DNA of 64,000 bases, taken from the NCBI GenBank assembly GCA_030280995.1, contig JASXTE010000008.1:1661501-1725500 (forward strand). Reading direction: 5' to 3'. A model generated the notes under the pieces. That model did no database searches. It was not told the DNA's origin and saw nothing but the letters and a program-made list of their open reading frames with translations. Both the position numbers and the translations under genes were made by a program. Shown in pieces: positions 12,891-25,162 of the stretch (position 1 is its first letter; every line of letters starts with the position of its first letter). Source of the stretch: Hemileia vastatrix (lineage: Eukaryota > Basidiomycota > Pucciniomycetes > Pucciniales > Zaghouaniaceae).

Positions 12891-14653
12891 TCAAATTGTT
12901 ACTCATTGATGGTTCAATCCTAAGAGAATTCAATTTTGATTTAAAATAGAAAAAAAATCAAAAATTATAAAATAGTAACATAATTTCAATTATCAGTCAA
13001 TGATACCTTTAACTTTATCATATCTTCAATATAAGAAATACAAAAGTTAGCATATCTACATATTAGTAAATTTATATACTTTTTCTTTATTTCAAATATT
13101 AAGAAAGTGTTTCAAAGGTATACTTTATTAAATTATACATATAAAGAGTATAGCTTTATCCTGTATGCATTCAGCAAGTACAAGATTTGGCTCTACACTT
13201 AATATTAATAATATAATGAAAGTATAACTCCAATACACTAGTAATATTAAAAAATTTACAGAATTATCATATCCACATATATAAAATGAAAAATCTTGCT
13301 CTGACCAATATATTGACTTAGAAAGCTATACTTCAATAAATTATTAATTTTTAAATTGTAGCATTGTACTGTATGCTTTCAGCAAATACGAGACTTTGAA
13401 ACAACTTAAAAATCAATAAATTAAAGGTAAAGTACAAACAATCTAATTATTATTATGAAAAGAAAAACATTATCCTGTATGCTTTCAGCAAGTACGAGAT
13501 GATGTTTTACTTTTTATATTAATAATATAATGGTTGAGAAAGTATTAAAGAAATATAGAAAAATGATAAGCAAAACATGAACTTACATGTCTATAAAATC
13601 TTCTTCCATTTGTATCTGATTGATCAAAATTAATTATAAAGTTTATTTTATAATCACTGTTTTAAAAAATAAATGTTTAGATAAATAAATTGAACATTTT
13701 TGATAAGGAATAAAGAAAAGTAAATTGACAAACAAATAAAAAAACTTTAAGTTAACTGAAAAAGAATTTTTTTATAATGAATCAAAAGGGTACAGTAAAA
13801 GATACCATAAAAATAAATTCAGAATTAGAATCTTTAGATTAACTTTTCAAAAGTGTAAAAAAGAGTAACAAACCAAAATGATATGAAATGCAATAGAAAG
13901 AAAAATTTGCTTATCGGTAATCAGATAAGGTCAAGAAAATAGTACCAATAACTCAAAATGATAAAGCAAAAATATGATTGATAATTTTTGAAAAAGGTAA
14001 GTGAGAAAGAGAAAGGAAAAAGAAATTTGGTGGCAAACAGATGTAGATATCATGAATTTTCACTGATCTCATTTTCAAAAAAATGCAGCTCTCCAAGTCA
14101 TATGATAAGCTTCATCTAAATTCCAAGAATGATGTTGCCAAGGCACTTTACACAGCATGATCATTTTTTCCTATGCATATACTAATTTCAGCTAGAGTTT
14201 ACTTGGCTGCATGTTGTACACATGAACATTCGTGGAATGCTGAATTTCACATCTAAAATAAATTGACGCCACATAATTCTAGCTACCATGTTTCACATAG
14301 CTAAAAAACATACACTCATCACATTTAAATTTACATTGCATCAAAATTAATTCATTTTTGATTTTTTTTCAAGGGAACTATAATGTGCACCACCTATTTC
14401 TAAAATATGAACCTCCCTACCATATTAAATTGGGAGACTTTTAATTATGCAATTTTTTTGCCGTGACCTTTTTCCTGATCTTACTTGGGACAAAATATTG
14501 AAACATGACCAATGTTGCTGAAAGAAACGTTTGATTTTGTTTCTATGTGTAACAATGGAAGGCTGTTTCTTACCAGCTGAAGAGTGTTGTATATTTTATT
14601 TGAACACATTTTTATTTTTTTATGTATTTTATTTAAAAAATTTACTTTTTATT
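12891..14653. other. AT-rich non-coding region
   Basis: No gene is visible. A short dispersed repeat lies at 13,155-13,500 (listed separately). The stretch 14,100-14,350 has faint similarity to linkers of the foldback at 5.5-7.4 kb (for example TTGCCAAGGCAC), too weak to call. Confidence 0.35.
13155..13500. repeat. three copies of a CTGTATGC-TTTCAGCAAGTA motif
   Basis: Near-identical motifs of about 27 bp, built on CTGTATGCTTTCAGCAAGTA, occur near 13,165, 13,371 and 13,476. They are surrounded by AT-rich sequence that also partly repeats (AATATTAATAATATAATG near the first and third copies). They look like the remains of a degraded tandem array. No function is evident. Confidence 0.5.
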
Positions 14654-15181
14654 GCAGCCAGATTTATACTGGCTGCTTTTTAGAAACCTTAATTTATGAC
14701 CCAAGCCTTTGAAATTAGCTTGGGTCCCTTACATTGCAATTTAGTACTTCCAGCCAGGTTTCCCCTGGCTGGAAGTGTCTTGTTCAAGCAATCAAAGTGG
14801 CTAAAAGCCACTTTGATTGCTTGCTGTAATATTTGCCACCCTCCCAGCTAATTTACTAGGCTGGGAGGTGGCCAAAATTGTGTGCAACGCGCGTTGCACA
14901 ATCGTTTCCATATCTCATGCAGCTGATATCAAGTCAGCTGCATGAGATATGGGCAGCACATGCAATGCGCATTACTTGCAGCAGAAATGCGCTTTGCATG
15001 TGCTGCATGCAGTGCATTGCACAGCCAGTTTTTTTCTGGCTGTGAAATGCACACAGAGAAACCAAAGTCCCTGCAAGGGACTTTGGTCTCTAAAATGGAA
15101 GCGACTTTCCCTACCAGGTGCAATCTGGTGGGAAAGTGAGAGATAAGTTAGACTGAAGTTGTTTGAAAGCAACTTCAGTCT
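14654..15181. repeat. array of twelve different hairpins
   Basis: Twelve inverted repeats lie nearly end to end: 14,654-14,676; 14,698-14,726; 14,746-14,776; 14,785-14,823 (18-bp perfect arms, 3-nt loop); 14,835-14,872; 14,881-14,900 (perfect 20-bp palindrome TGTGCAACGCGCGTTGCACA); 14,908-14,952 (19-bp perfect arms); 14,953-15,006 (21-bp arms, one mismatch); 15,012-15,052 (17-bp arms, one mismatch); 15,055-15,091; 15,104-15,137; 15,150-15,181 (12-bp perfect arms). A thirteenth, weaker hairpin sits at 15,283-15,306. The stems have unrelated sequences, so this is not a tandem repeat. The island is clearly GC-richer than its surroundings. ORFs across it are by-products of the inverted repeats. 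Confidence 0.95.
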
Positions 15182-17457
15182 TAAAAACCTTAAAAATCAT
15201 ATAAAAAAATGAGAAATCTAGGAAAAAAATAATTAAAATGTGAGTATAAGAAAAAAAAATAAGTGCTATTGATACCAAAAACCCAAGCCGATTTCATTTG
15301 GCTTGGTTATTTAATAATTATTTTTAATACATTAAATTTAAAATTCAAACACCATGAAATATATGAAATTTTTTTATATGAATATTATAAATTTAATCTA
15401 CCTCTTTCTCATAATTATATTTATAATTTTGTTTTTTTAATTTTTGACATTTAAGTTTATTTTTTGGAAATACAAAATTAAATTTTCAACTAAATTTTTT
15501 AGTAAGGTAAAATAAATTATAAATTTGACATTTTGTAATTGAATAATGAAAAAAAATTTAAATTTATTTAAAAAATATTTTTGTTAGAAGAATACCAATA
15601 TTTTAAGGGTAGAAATATGGTGCAAATTGTAAGTAAAAAAATTATATTTTTTTTTGTGAGGGGTTATTACTATTTTTAAAAATATTTTTCAAAAACATTC
15701 ATTATATACTGAATTAAATTACTTTGTAACTCAAATTTTTTGTAAAATAATTAAAAATGAAATAATAATATTGTTATATTTGATATAAAATTTGAATTGG
15801 TAATATTAATGTCTCTTTAAGTAAATTTGAAATTCATTTAAAAAGATTATGTTGATAAGTACTTCATTTTTGATATACAATGGTTATATATATATCTTAT
15901 ATATATTTCTTGAGTGTTATTTTTATATAAATTCAATAAAATTTGTAATATACAATGCTATTTAATCATTAATTATTGTTCAACTTAGTTATAACAACTT
16001 CATATTTAATACCAGCCACTAGTATTTACTTTTTAATTTAAAACTCCAACATAATATGAGAGTATCCTTATTTTTTCTGTATGTAATTAACAACAATAAC
16101 AGACCATAAATGAATGGGTAATTAATTACAATAAGTAGTTGAAGAATAACCTCTAAGAAATGATAAGTTTATCAAAAGAGTACATTAAAAAAATATACTT
16201 TTGAATTTTTTTTGATATAATTTGGGTAGTTGAATGAAAATTTAAATTATCAGACATCAAAATGGAAAAAATCTAAAAGTGGTGTTTATATAATAAGCCT
16301 CATATAAAAAAATGATAAAAAATCTACTATGTAACTAAATTATTAAATATTAAGGTATTATTAAAATTATTGAAAAACTTATTTTACAGTTATAATGAAA
16401 TCTAAATGTGAAAATAATGGTGGGATAATAGTAAGACTATGTGGAAACACTTTAAATTATACATACTTTCAACTATGCTCAGATAAAAAAATTGGTAAAA
16501 TTGTATAATAACATCTAGTTAATAGCAATGCAATTTTATTTAGACCAAGAATAATTTTTTCTGAGGAAAAACTAATTAAATTGAGATATGGCCATCTCCT
16601 TTCAAGAGATAGAATAATAATAAAAATTTAAAAAATTATAATAATAATTCTTAATCACCATTTTTGAAAAGTCTCTAGTAAAATTCATGATAATATATCA
16701 TTCATTTATTACATTATATGGAGTTTCATCTTGAAGTAGTGATGTGCAGCTTTGAACTCATCTTATGAAAAACAAAAAAGTTAAAAAATATATAGTTATA
16801 CTAATGAAAAAGCCAAAAATAATAATACTATTATAAATTAATAAAATAAAACTACATAAATTTTATTCTGCTCTACTGATGGAAGGGTACTATGTATGAA
16901 TTTCCACATGTTAAATCTAAACCTGTTTTAAGGCTAGTTTACAGGTAGAGCTATTAAGTTTCCTTAAATTCTAAAAATAACTTATGCATTTTACTAATTT
17001 TTTTTTCTTGTTTTCTTTCCAAAGTTGTTAGAGTTACTTAATTAATACTGTTTTCTTAATTGTAAGATATATAATTTTTTTTGAATACATGATTTATTGT
17101 TTCAAAAATTATATTATAAAGTTAAATCATTTATTTCATTTTATAAAGCTTCATTGTCAAAGACACAACTCCATTTTCTATTACTTAACAAATATATAAA
17201 ATGTGATAGTAAAATTTTAGGAATTTTCTTTTTGAGAGGGTCAAACTATATTGTCAAGATTTTTATCTAGAAATTCTTGTACTCTAAAACCAAATAATTT
17301 TCTCCCTTAAGTAAGCCATTTCAAAAATATGAGAATATAAACAAGAATATAGACTTATCTTATTTTTATTTTCTTTACTGAAATTTTTAGTTCAATCCCT
17401 TTTTTTATATGACATTAGTATAAAACCATGGTTAAATGCTACAATATTATTAATTTT

Positions 17458-17458
<1 letters not shown>

Positions 17459-17487
<29 letters not shown>
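17459..17487. repeat. (TA)n microsatellite
   Basis: About 14 uninterrupted TA units in AT-rich DNA. Confidence 0.9.
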
Positions 17488-17494
<7 letters not shown>

Positions 17495-19202
17495 TTAGAA
17501 GGTCATCCTTTTTTATTTACTTAAATAAATGGCTCAATTATAATACGCAACACTTATTAATGTTTCCCAAACTCAATAAGAAATTCCTCATATGAAATAT
17601 TAGCTTCTAATATAAGAAGTTTATCTATAGATGATATTCAACATGTGATTTTACTTTTTAGATTCAGCTAAAATTAAACAAAAGGAGAAATCATGCATAT
17701 GTGTATAAATGGTAACCATATGTTACTTAGAGGATTGTGAAATTCACTCATCAGAATGGTTTAAGTATTAAAATAAATTGAGGTCATTATTTTCTAGTAT
17801 TTGAAACTAATTAGGAAATTATTCTAAAAATATATTTTAATGTGTATCATGTTTAAAAAGTTGGAAATATGATTTTTGAAAATTGTGAGTTTCTTATAAG
17901 ATACCAAGCTTTAGTTTACATTGTTTCAAGTAGAATAGAATTTTAGTATTAGAAATTGAAAGAAATGTACCATTATAAGATTTTAACTGTGTTCTACTTA
18001 TAGAATGATTACATAACATTAAACATTATTTAAATCAAAAAGGTTTAAAAGATATTTAGAATTTTACAAAATTTCACCATTTATTAATCTTTGATTTGAA
18101 AACTAACTATGATGTACACTCACTAGAAATAAGCAATCCCAATTTTACCATAATTTATCAATCCAAAAAAAACGAGTCAATTAACATATAAATATATATT
18201 ATTTCAAAACCAAATCTCTAGATTTAAAACATGATGCTTTAATGAAAAATTAATACAAAACTTTAATGCAATGAACTCTCTTAAAAAATTCAAAAATAGA
18301 ATATCAAAACAAGTAATTTCTGCAAAAAAAACTACTAACTATTGTAGATAAAGCATAAAAATAAGTCATATTTTTAAAAAAATGATCTAACAATATTTAT
18401 TTTTGTTAAAAAAATCAAAACATTGTTAAGTTTGCTTGTTATAATAATGTTAAAATCCACTAAACATTATCTAAAGGTGGTAAAATATGTTAAAAATATG
18501 TTGAATTTTGTGAGCCAAAAATCAACAATTTTGTATCATTTCCTGTTGTGCTATGACTTTATTCCACCCTTTTAATTTGATTCTTCCAGTATTACTTTGC
18601 TATGATCACTAGTTTTCAAGTTAAAATTTACAAATCTTCATTAAACTTGATAATATGAAAAATAACTCAAAATTTTATAACTACAAAATAAGATTTTGTA
18701 ACTCCTTCTTTCAATCAATATTTGAAGAAATTTTTAGTTTATTTGAGTAATGATTTTAAGAATAACAAAAAATTTGAAATTCACAAGGAATTATTTCCAG
18801 AGACTATAATTATTTACTTATGTAATGCATGAGCTACTTATCAATGATGTAAAACATCAGAAAAGTAAGTTATAGTTATAAATCTACAGATTATACTGTT
18901 TCTGGTATATATATCTTCAATAAATCTTTTAAACTTATCTTAACCTACATACCACACAATAGAAAATCATTATATTAAAAAAGGAAAAAATTCTATGATA
19001 ATATCATAAAGAATGATAACCATGGATTGATATTCCATAAAAATGGTTAATAAAATTTTAAGATAACCTAAATCAGTATTCTTTCATCAAAATATATCCT
19101 TTTTGTCTTTGTAATTTATTCCAAATTTTTTTTTTGAAAGTTGAATCTATATATCTAATGCCAAAACCACTTTTAAGTTCCCTCTTAGACTTTTTAAGAA
19201 GT

Positions 19203-19208
<6 letters not shown>

Positions 19209-19239
<31 letters not shown>
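19209..19239. repeat. (TA)n microsatellite
   Basis: About 15 uninterrupted TA units, preceded by a short TG run. Confidence 0.9.
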
Positions 19240-19243
<4 letters not shown>

Positions 19244-19701
19244 TATCAAAAATTTAAATAAAGAATAAAAACATAATTTTATTTACCTTTAATTATTTAA
19301 ATATAGAGTATTTTCAGAATGCATTGTGGTTACTTGTGAAGGTTAGAAGATTTGAAGTTGGATTTATAAGTTTTTAGAAGGGCAAATATTGTAAAATTCT
19401 TTCATAAATATTTATTTCATAGTTTCAAATGTTGAAATCTACAAACTAATGGGATTTAAAATTATATTGAGATTTAAAATCTGTGTTCTACTCAAGTAAA
19501 ATAATATAAAATGATGATATCAAAATTGAAATTAAGTTTAAACTTTTGATATGCTCTATCTTCAATTTTATTGATAGTGCATCAAAAATTTAATAATATT
19601 TTTTTCCTTCATCACTTTTTACATAAAAGATAGTTTTATCATTTTATGCATTAAAGATTTCTTATATAAAGTTAACATCTATGTCAACTGTTTATGACTA
19701 T

Positions 19702-19962
19702 CACTACGCAATATAGGGGGTGGACTTGCTAGCAAGTCCTCAACCTGAACTCAGATGGAACTCAGATGGAACTCAGACTGAACTCATACTGAACCCATAC
19801 TGAACTCTACTTGAACACCCACCTAAAACTGTTCTTCTGAGTGGTGTTCATTCCTGATTGTATGGCTCCTTTATCAATAGCTCAATGTGTGTTCAATCTA
19901 TGGTGAGTTTGGGTCCAAGGTTGCGGACTTGCTAGCAAGTCCGCCCCCCATATTGTGTGGTG
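19702..19962. mobile_element. 261-bp hairpin-tipped MITE with CACTAC end, TSD TAT
   Basis: The ends are inverted repeats of about 46 bp: the left end begins CACTACGCAATATAGGGGG and the right end, complemented, begins CACCACACAATATGGGGGG. Inside each tip lies the same 18-bp palindrome GGACTTGCTAGCAAGTCC (19,722-19,739 and 19,925-19,942). The element is flanked by the 3-bp duplication TAT (19,699-19,701 and 19,963-19,965). The interior has a run of about seven degenerate 10-11-bp units around GAACTCAGATGG and no ORF. A 3-bp TSD with a CACTA-like terminus fits a non-autonomous CACTA/EnSpm relative. PIF/Harbinger also makes 3-bp TSDs, so class is not settled. Two further tips of this family occur at 21,401 and 25,163. 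Confidence 0.85.
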
Positions 19963-19965
19963 TAT

Positions 19966-21400
19966 TAATCTATATAATAAATTTTTTAGAAGAAACATCA
20001 GTATATACTGACTTTGAAATTATTTAATTTAAAATAGTTTACAGGTAGATAATGAAGTGTGATTTCATTTTTGAATATGAATTATAGAAGTCTTATTTTG
20101 TCAATTTTAATTCTTTTTGAGCTCAAATGTATCCACACAACTTATGTAAGAATAAAAATTATTTTTATTGAAATTTACATGAGAAAGTATGCCTATTATT
20201 TAAAATCAAACTTTCTCTAATGGTGTTTTTCAATCATTATTTCCATTCATAACAATAAAAAACATTTCAATTTGCTGATGTTTTAGATTTTGATATTGCC
20301 AAGTTTATATCTCAGGTGTACTATTCACAAAATTATTGAAAATATAATTTTTGAAATACACGATAAACTTGAAAGTGAGGGGGCATTAAATTTTTAAAGA
20401 TGAATTCTAAATTCAGGATGGATAGTATTTTTTCTATTTTCACAAATGAACAATTTTTTGTTTCAATTAATCCAGAAAGAAAATTTTTTTGTAAGCATAT
20501 TATATTATATTTATTTTGATTTTAAATACTATATTTTCAAGATTTGTGTTTAATATTTCCTGTGAAAGATAATGTTAATGTGAATTTTAAGTAAGCTTGA
20601 AGAAATTTAATTAATAGGCATATTGGATATTTGAAATAATATTTTGCTCCAATCTTGAATCATCCTGGGATAAAAAATATCCCAAATAAGGTTTTTGTGG
20701 GTCAATTTGGATTTAAGTAGGATTGAGTGAGGTTTAATAAAGGACAGATAAAAGGCTAAATTCATTACTAGTGACTTTTTTCTCAAAATAGTTATAAAAT
20801 ATGTATCATTCTGGAATCAAGCTTCAATAAAGTTGAATTGAAACAGAGATAATTTCTAGCAGCACATCACCATATTTACAAAGGTTTAAAATACCTCAAA
20901 TATTACTCATAATATAGGAAGGCAAGGAATCTACAAAATTCACATTTAAACAAGGATTTATATTTTGAATTTGAAATTGAGAAATGGAATATTATTTTCC
21001 AATTTAAATATCTATTAGTCATTTTACCAAAAGTTTTCAGTAATCAGATTGAATTTTGATGGTATTTTGTTGTAGATTAATCATTTTGATGAGCCATTTA
21101 CTCAAAATTAATGGTTTCGGTTCTAATATTCCATGTGAAATTCATTACGAATTATTTTGAAAGTGAATAGTTGACATATTGGATATGCAAAAGCTTATGT
21201 TAGATCAAAGTGAGATCAAAGGGAGTTCAACTCATGATCAAATTAGGATTTTCAAGATCAAACGGTGATCAATGTAGGTTCATCTTGAGCTCAATTTGTG
21301 ACAAATCTCTGACCAAATGTAAGGCCAAAAAATTTCCTACATGGTGATGATGCGTGCATAATTCAGGCATAGATTTGTGGCTCAACGGAGTTCAAGCAAA
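19966..21400. other. AT-rich region, possibly partly the body of a truncated MITE relative
   Basis: No coding features. The last 220 bases contain repeated GATCAA/GTTCAA words near 21,210-21,290 and lead into the hairpin tip at 21,401. A matching left end is not found. Confidence 0.35.
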
Positions 21401-21439
21401 GGGTATTGCTAGCAATACCCCATCATTTTTTCTGTGGTG
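21401..21439. mobile_element. right tip of a hairpin-tipped MITE (orphan end)
   Basis: The palindrome GGGTATTGCTAGCAATACCC (21,401-21,420) is followed by CATCATTTTTTCTGTGGTG. The layout is that of the right end of the 261-bp MITE: palindrome with GCTAGC core, a C-run, and a TGTGGTG terminus. The palindrome arms differ from those of the complete copy, yet pair perfectly. No left partner is visible. Confidence 0.65.
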
Positions 21440-21685
21440 AAACTCTCTTTAAAGAAGGATGATAGGGCACAAGACATGGAGGAGAAGAAATTTGAGTTAT
21501 CTCTAAGTATTGAAAAATCAAAGAAAGAGGAGAAAACACTTGAGCATCAAAACCTCATGGAACAGATGAAATATAAGCTTGATTGTGAAAAAAATTCAAG
21601 AAAGAAAGATTTCTTGATAGAATGTGTTAAAGCTAATAAATTTGCTGAGGAAATTGAACATTCAAAGAAATTGTTTGATGACTAG
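21440..21685 (+). pseudogene. fragment of coiled-coil C-terminus of a Harbinger-type accessory gene
   Basis: An open frame of about 80 residues, very rich in Lys and Glu, ending with TAG at 21,683-21,685. It begins right at the MITE tip and reads LSLKKDDRAQDMEEKKFELS, the same repeat-like helix as the end of the minus-strand gene at about 30,000-30,220. It is therefore a truncated second copy of that gene, in the opposite orientation. The downstream minisatellite is also shared. The heptad-like charge pattern predicts a coiled coil. Here the frame stays open longer than in the 30-kb copy, which breaks after the SIEKSKK motif. Confidence 0.65.
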
Positions 21686-21889
21686 TTTGTTTTATTTTTC
21701 TCACACTTCAACTGTTCATAATTAATTTTACATAAAATTTTATCTAAATTTCTTGTATTTCTTTACTCTATCCATCATTAGTTGAATTTTCATATTTTAA
21801 TGTTATAAATTATTTTTTAAATAGAATTTTCAAGAATTTTTAAAGTTAAAAATTTTTTTTTAGTTAAAATTTTCAAGTTAAATTTGAAA

Positions 21890-22200
21890 ATTTCTGATCC
21901 CACCCCTACATATGATTGAAATAAGAGGCAGGTATCATTAAAATTTTTTCAAGTAAAGAATTTTTCAAGTCTTATATGAGATTTGAGCAATACTCCCCCC
22001 ACATTTTGTTGAAGTAAGGATGGGTATCACCAAAATTTCAAGTCATTTTTTTTTCGAAATTATCATATGAAAATTTGGCAATACCCCCACTGTAATTTAT
22101 TGAATTATGGGAAGGGTATCACCAAATTTTCAAGTCAAAATTTTTTTTAAACTCTGATATGAAAATTTGGCAATACCCCCCCCTGAAATTTATTGAATCA
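21890..22200. repeat. minisatellite with C-runs, about 90-bp period, inverted relative of 29.3-29.7 kb
   Basis: Three to four degenerate units, each with a C-run, then a TTATTGAA/TTGAAGTAAGG-like stretch, then GGGTATCACCAAAATTTCAA. The complement of the units at 29,290-29,700 has the same layout. As there, the array lies just downstream of the coiled-coil gene fragment, so gene end plus minisatellite form one duplicated block. Confidence 0.7.
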
Positions 22201-22202
22201 AT

Positions 22203-22719
22203 GAAATCAAATGGAAAAAAAATTTAAAAAGGAAAATTTCATCAACCAATTATTTTCACCAGTCCCAATCAAGTTTTCCTAATTTATGTAATAGCCAGTA
22301 GAATAACCTAAGGCCAGATGCACCATTATATAAAACCAGAAATCTATCTTGATGTAACTTTAAAAAATAACTGGAAGAGACAAATCCAAAATTAAATAAA
22401 AAAAATTTAAAATGAAAATTTCATCAACCAATAACTTTCAACAGCCCCAATCAAGTTTTCCTATTTTATATTATAGCCAGTAGAACAACCTAAATCTAAA
22501 TGCACCATTATATAAAACCAGTAATCTATCTTGATGTAACTTTAAAAAATAATTGAAAGAGACAAATCCAAAATTAAATGAGAAAAAATAAAAATGAAAA
22601 TTTTATTAACCAATTATTTTCACCAGTTCCAATCAAGTGTTTGTATTTTATATAATTGCCAGTAGAGCATTCTAAGTCCAGATGCACCATTATATAAAAC
22701 CTGTACTCTATCTTGACGT
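22203..22719. repeat. three tandem copies of an about 183-bp unit
   Basis: Units start near 22,203, 22,387 and 22,570. Each contains a CAACCAATTATTTTCACCAG-like block, then AATCAAGTTTTCCTA, GCCAGTAGAA and GCACCATTATATAAAACC. The array is cut on its right by the LTR at 22,720. No coding potential. Confidence 0.8.
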
Positions 22720-23821
22720 TGTGGTCTTTCAACATTGGTGGGGCCCTTTAATGGTCTGTTTGGCATTGTTTTGATATGTCATAAATGGCATTGTTTAATA
22801 GTTGGGTGTTTTTCTGGAATTATTCTGCAAATATTGGGACTGTGGGGATGTGGGTATTACCATTAGATAGCCCTGGTTTTTCTCTATATTTTATAACTTG
22901 TTGACATTTTTCATATTCTAAGTATTTAAAGGATTATTTCTCATTTTTCATTTTAAAAGATTGCTGTTTAATTTTGTTTTTCACATTTTACGGGATAACC
23001 TTAAGTCTTAACGATGAGTGCTTAGTACCATTAGAATGGGCTAATTTTTCTTTATGTTTCATGTCACAATTTTGTTTTAGCCTAATTATGTGTTTTAAAG
23101 ATTTTAGTAGTTGTAGTTTATTTTTCTAAGTATTTTGGGTATTTTTAGAGGTTTTTAGTGGTTTTCTGGGTTCAGGGTAGTCTAGCCGCCTCAGGCAGGC
23201 CTCTCTACATTGAGAAGACCGTCCGCCTTGGTTCTAGAAGGCTGGGAAGCGTTTCTAGAGGGGTTTTATGCAATTTGGCACTCAAAAACGCCAAATTCAT
23301 TGGTGTGCATGGGCTCATAGATAGTGGTCTGTGTATATATAGTGAATAAGACAGTTTGGGGCAACCTTAATTATTATACAACCATCCGGAGGTGATTACC
23401 TTGTTCCTCACTCAGTTTTCACTGTTTTTTGGCCACAATTGGCTGTGTTTGTTGCATGTTTAGTTCTTCATTTAACTCAACTTGGGAAACTGTTTTCTCT
23501 GGTGTAGTCTTGCAAGCTATATCAAGTATTATTGCTTCCTCTGGTGTGGATTTGCAACCTACATCAAGTATCATTTCTTTCTCTGGTGTGGACATTGGTC
23601 TACATTTCAGTTCTTTGGTTTGGTAGTCTGTCTTGAGACTAATTTCTTGGCTGATCAGGAAGTCAAGTGTATTAGAAAAGGGGCTTTGAAAAGCAGAAAC
23701 CAGTTTAGTGTAGTAGGTGAATCTCACTTATATTTTTATAAAGGGACAGGGGATTTTCTCTCTGGGGATTCTCCAACTCCCTTGGTCAAGGCCTATAGCT
23801 AGTACTATAGGATTTTCTACA
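22720..23821 (+). repeat. 5' LTR of the truncated element
   Basis: Starts TGTGGTC and ends TTTTCTACA directly before a PBS-like sequence. The length is 1102 bp by these borders. There is no second copy in the window, so the left border is inferred from the TG..CA rule and from the end of the 183-bp repeats. Confidence 0.55.
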
Positions 23822-23825
23822 TTTC

Positions 23826-23842
23826 TGGTGCCCAACGTGGCG
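23826..23842 (+). other. primer-binding site
   Basis: TGGTGCCCAACGTGGCG, four bases after the LTR end. The TGG start pairs with a tRNA CCA end. The stretch resembles the PBS of the Ty3 elements at 39,891 and 47,925. Confidence 0.6.
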
Positions 23843-23915
23843 TGAGGACCTGCTAGTTCTTTGGAATCTCTGTTGTCTTTGGTTGGTCTTTTTTTGGGGA
23901 TTTTGGTCTGTAATA

Positions 23916-25162
23916 ATGGCTTTTGGTTCATCTATTCCTGTGGTGACAGTCAGTGGGGGGGAAGGTCCTCCTGCTGTGATGGTTAGGGAGTGTGTTAGGA
24001 TTAAAACTTGTGATGGTACCAAGTTTAATGGGGAAGATGTGAAGTGGTTTCTGGAGAAATATGAAACTGCTGCTGGTGTGGATGGTGCTTCTTACCTGGA
24101 CATGGTGAAGCAGATCATTTTCTTCCTTGGTGATAGGGAAGTGGAGAAGGAGGTTGTGGCTATGTCTGGATACAAGAAGAGGGATTGGAAATTTCCGTTC
24201 AGGGAGATGGTGGATAGGTGGGGTGTCAGGTTCACTATGGTGGATCTGAAAAAGGTTTTCAGTGAATGGAAGTCTCATGGTAGTTTTGTTAACTTACTCA
24301 GTTACAGGAAGTTTCTGCTGAAATTTGATCCTGTGGTAGAATATTTGGTGGAAGTGGAGGATCTGACACATTAAAATGCTTCCAAATATGGTTTTTGGTC
24401 TGCCCTGGCTAGAGATGTCAGGATGGATGTGTTGTAGGAGTTGTCAAGGAAGGAATTGATGAAGACTCTTTCCAATGGGGACCAGAAGTTTCCTGCCTTG
24501 GACAAGGTGAGGAGGCTGTGGAGGCTCATTTGAGGTTGTTGTCTGTGGACACCTATCAAGAGGAGTGTGCCAAGTATGTCAGAAAAGTCAGTGGGGCTTT
24601 GGCTGAAGAGGAGAGTAGAGTGAAGAAGGAAGAGAAGAATATGGTGGAGGTTTCCAAGCAGGAGAGGGAAGCAGTGGTGGAAAAGTTGGCTGATCTGTCA
24701 AAACAGCTACATATTTTGGTTCAGGAGGCTAATAAGGTCAATAGGGCTCCTTCTAAGCTAAGAGATTTTGATTGGAGTACTGGTAGGAGTGATCCTTGGG
24801 TTTGCTCTTATTGCAGCAGGAGGAGGCACAAGTCCAATGATTGCTGGGCTCTTAATAGAGATGTGTAAGAAGGAAAGGTAGAGTTTGATGGCAGGGTGAT
24901 CAAATTCCCTGATGGTTCATTTGTGAAGCCCAGTGAGAGGCAGGCTCCTGTTGATTTGGTCAGGAGAAGAAATGGTCTTAATTAGAGAAGGCCAAGGTTT
25001 GAGGAGATCCCTGATCAGGGTAAGTCTTCTGCTAAGGCAGATGAAGATGTCAAGGGAAAAGGGAAGGAAGTTAATAATGTCTCTTTTTCTACTTAATTTG
25101 GTGGGTTGGAGTTGTATTCTTGTGGAGGATAGTCAAGTGGTGAATGCTTGGCTGGTGTCTAT
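23916..25162 (+). pseudogene. gag polyprotein of the truncated LTR element, decayed
   Basis: The start is the ATG at 23,916 (MAFGSSIPVVTVSGGEGPP). The capsid-like region includes GTKFNGEDVKWFLEKYETAA and a DMVKQIIFFLGD helix, which parallel the F-G-NTKMFL and DMVRQVLFFVS segments of the Ty3 gag at 40.1 kb. A TAA stop at 24,372 and a TAG near 24,436 interrupt it, and the frame changes before 24,518. The second half is charged and ends in a CCHC knuckle, CSYCSRRRHKSNDC (about 24,805-24,846), followed by a GRVIKFPDGSF block. Gag would form the particle and bind RNA. This copy cannot. Confidence 0.65.

Larger units (their letters stand above)
15310..19698. other. 4.4 kb AT-rich region without recognisable genes
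   Basis: Long A/T runs and only short ORFs without family resemblance. Two TA microsatellites are present (17,459-17,487 and 19,209-19,239). I see no repeat unit, RNA gene or transposon end that I can support. Confidence 0.5.
22720..25162 (+). mobile_element. truncated LTR retrotransposon (5' LTR, PBS, gag only)
   Basis: An LTR-like segment (22,720-23,821) starts TGTGG and ends TCTACA, as the Ty3 family further right does. A primer-binding site and a gag-like region follow. Homology stops at about 25,162, where a hairpin-tipped MITE end abuts. No protease, RT, integrase or 3' LTR is present. The gag is related in layout to the Ty3 elements at 38-58 kb but clearly a different family. I assign Ty3/gypsy from the gag style only, so the superfamily is tentative. 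Confidence 0.65.

Noticed and set aside
14100..14350. Diverged copy of the 5.5-7.4 kb foldback
   Set aside because: Only short words (TTGCCAAGGCAC, AGCTACCATG) are shared, with no palindrome array. Chance or very old relation cannot be told apart.
14654..15181. CRISPR array, tRNA cluster or coding ORFs in the hairpin island
   Set aside because: There is no repeated direct unit, no tRNA cloverleaf or conserved tRNA box, and the ORFs on both strands arise because inverted repeats are open in mirrored frames.
17459..19239. TA repeats as centromere or origin signals
   Set aside because: Plain microsatellites of about 30 bp. Nothing else supports a chromosomal function.
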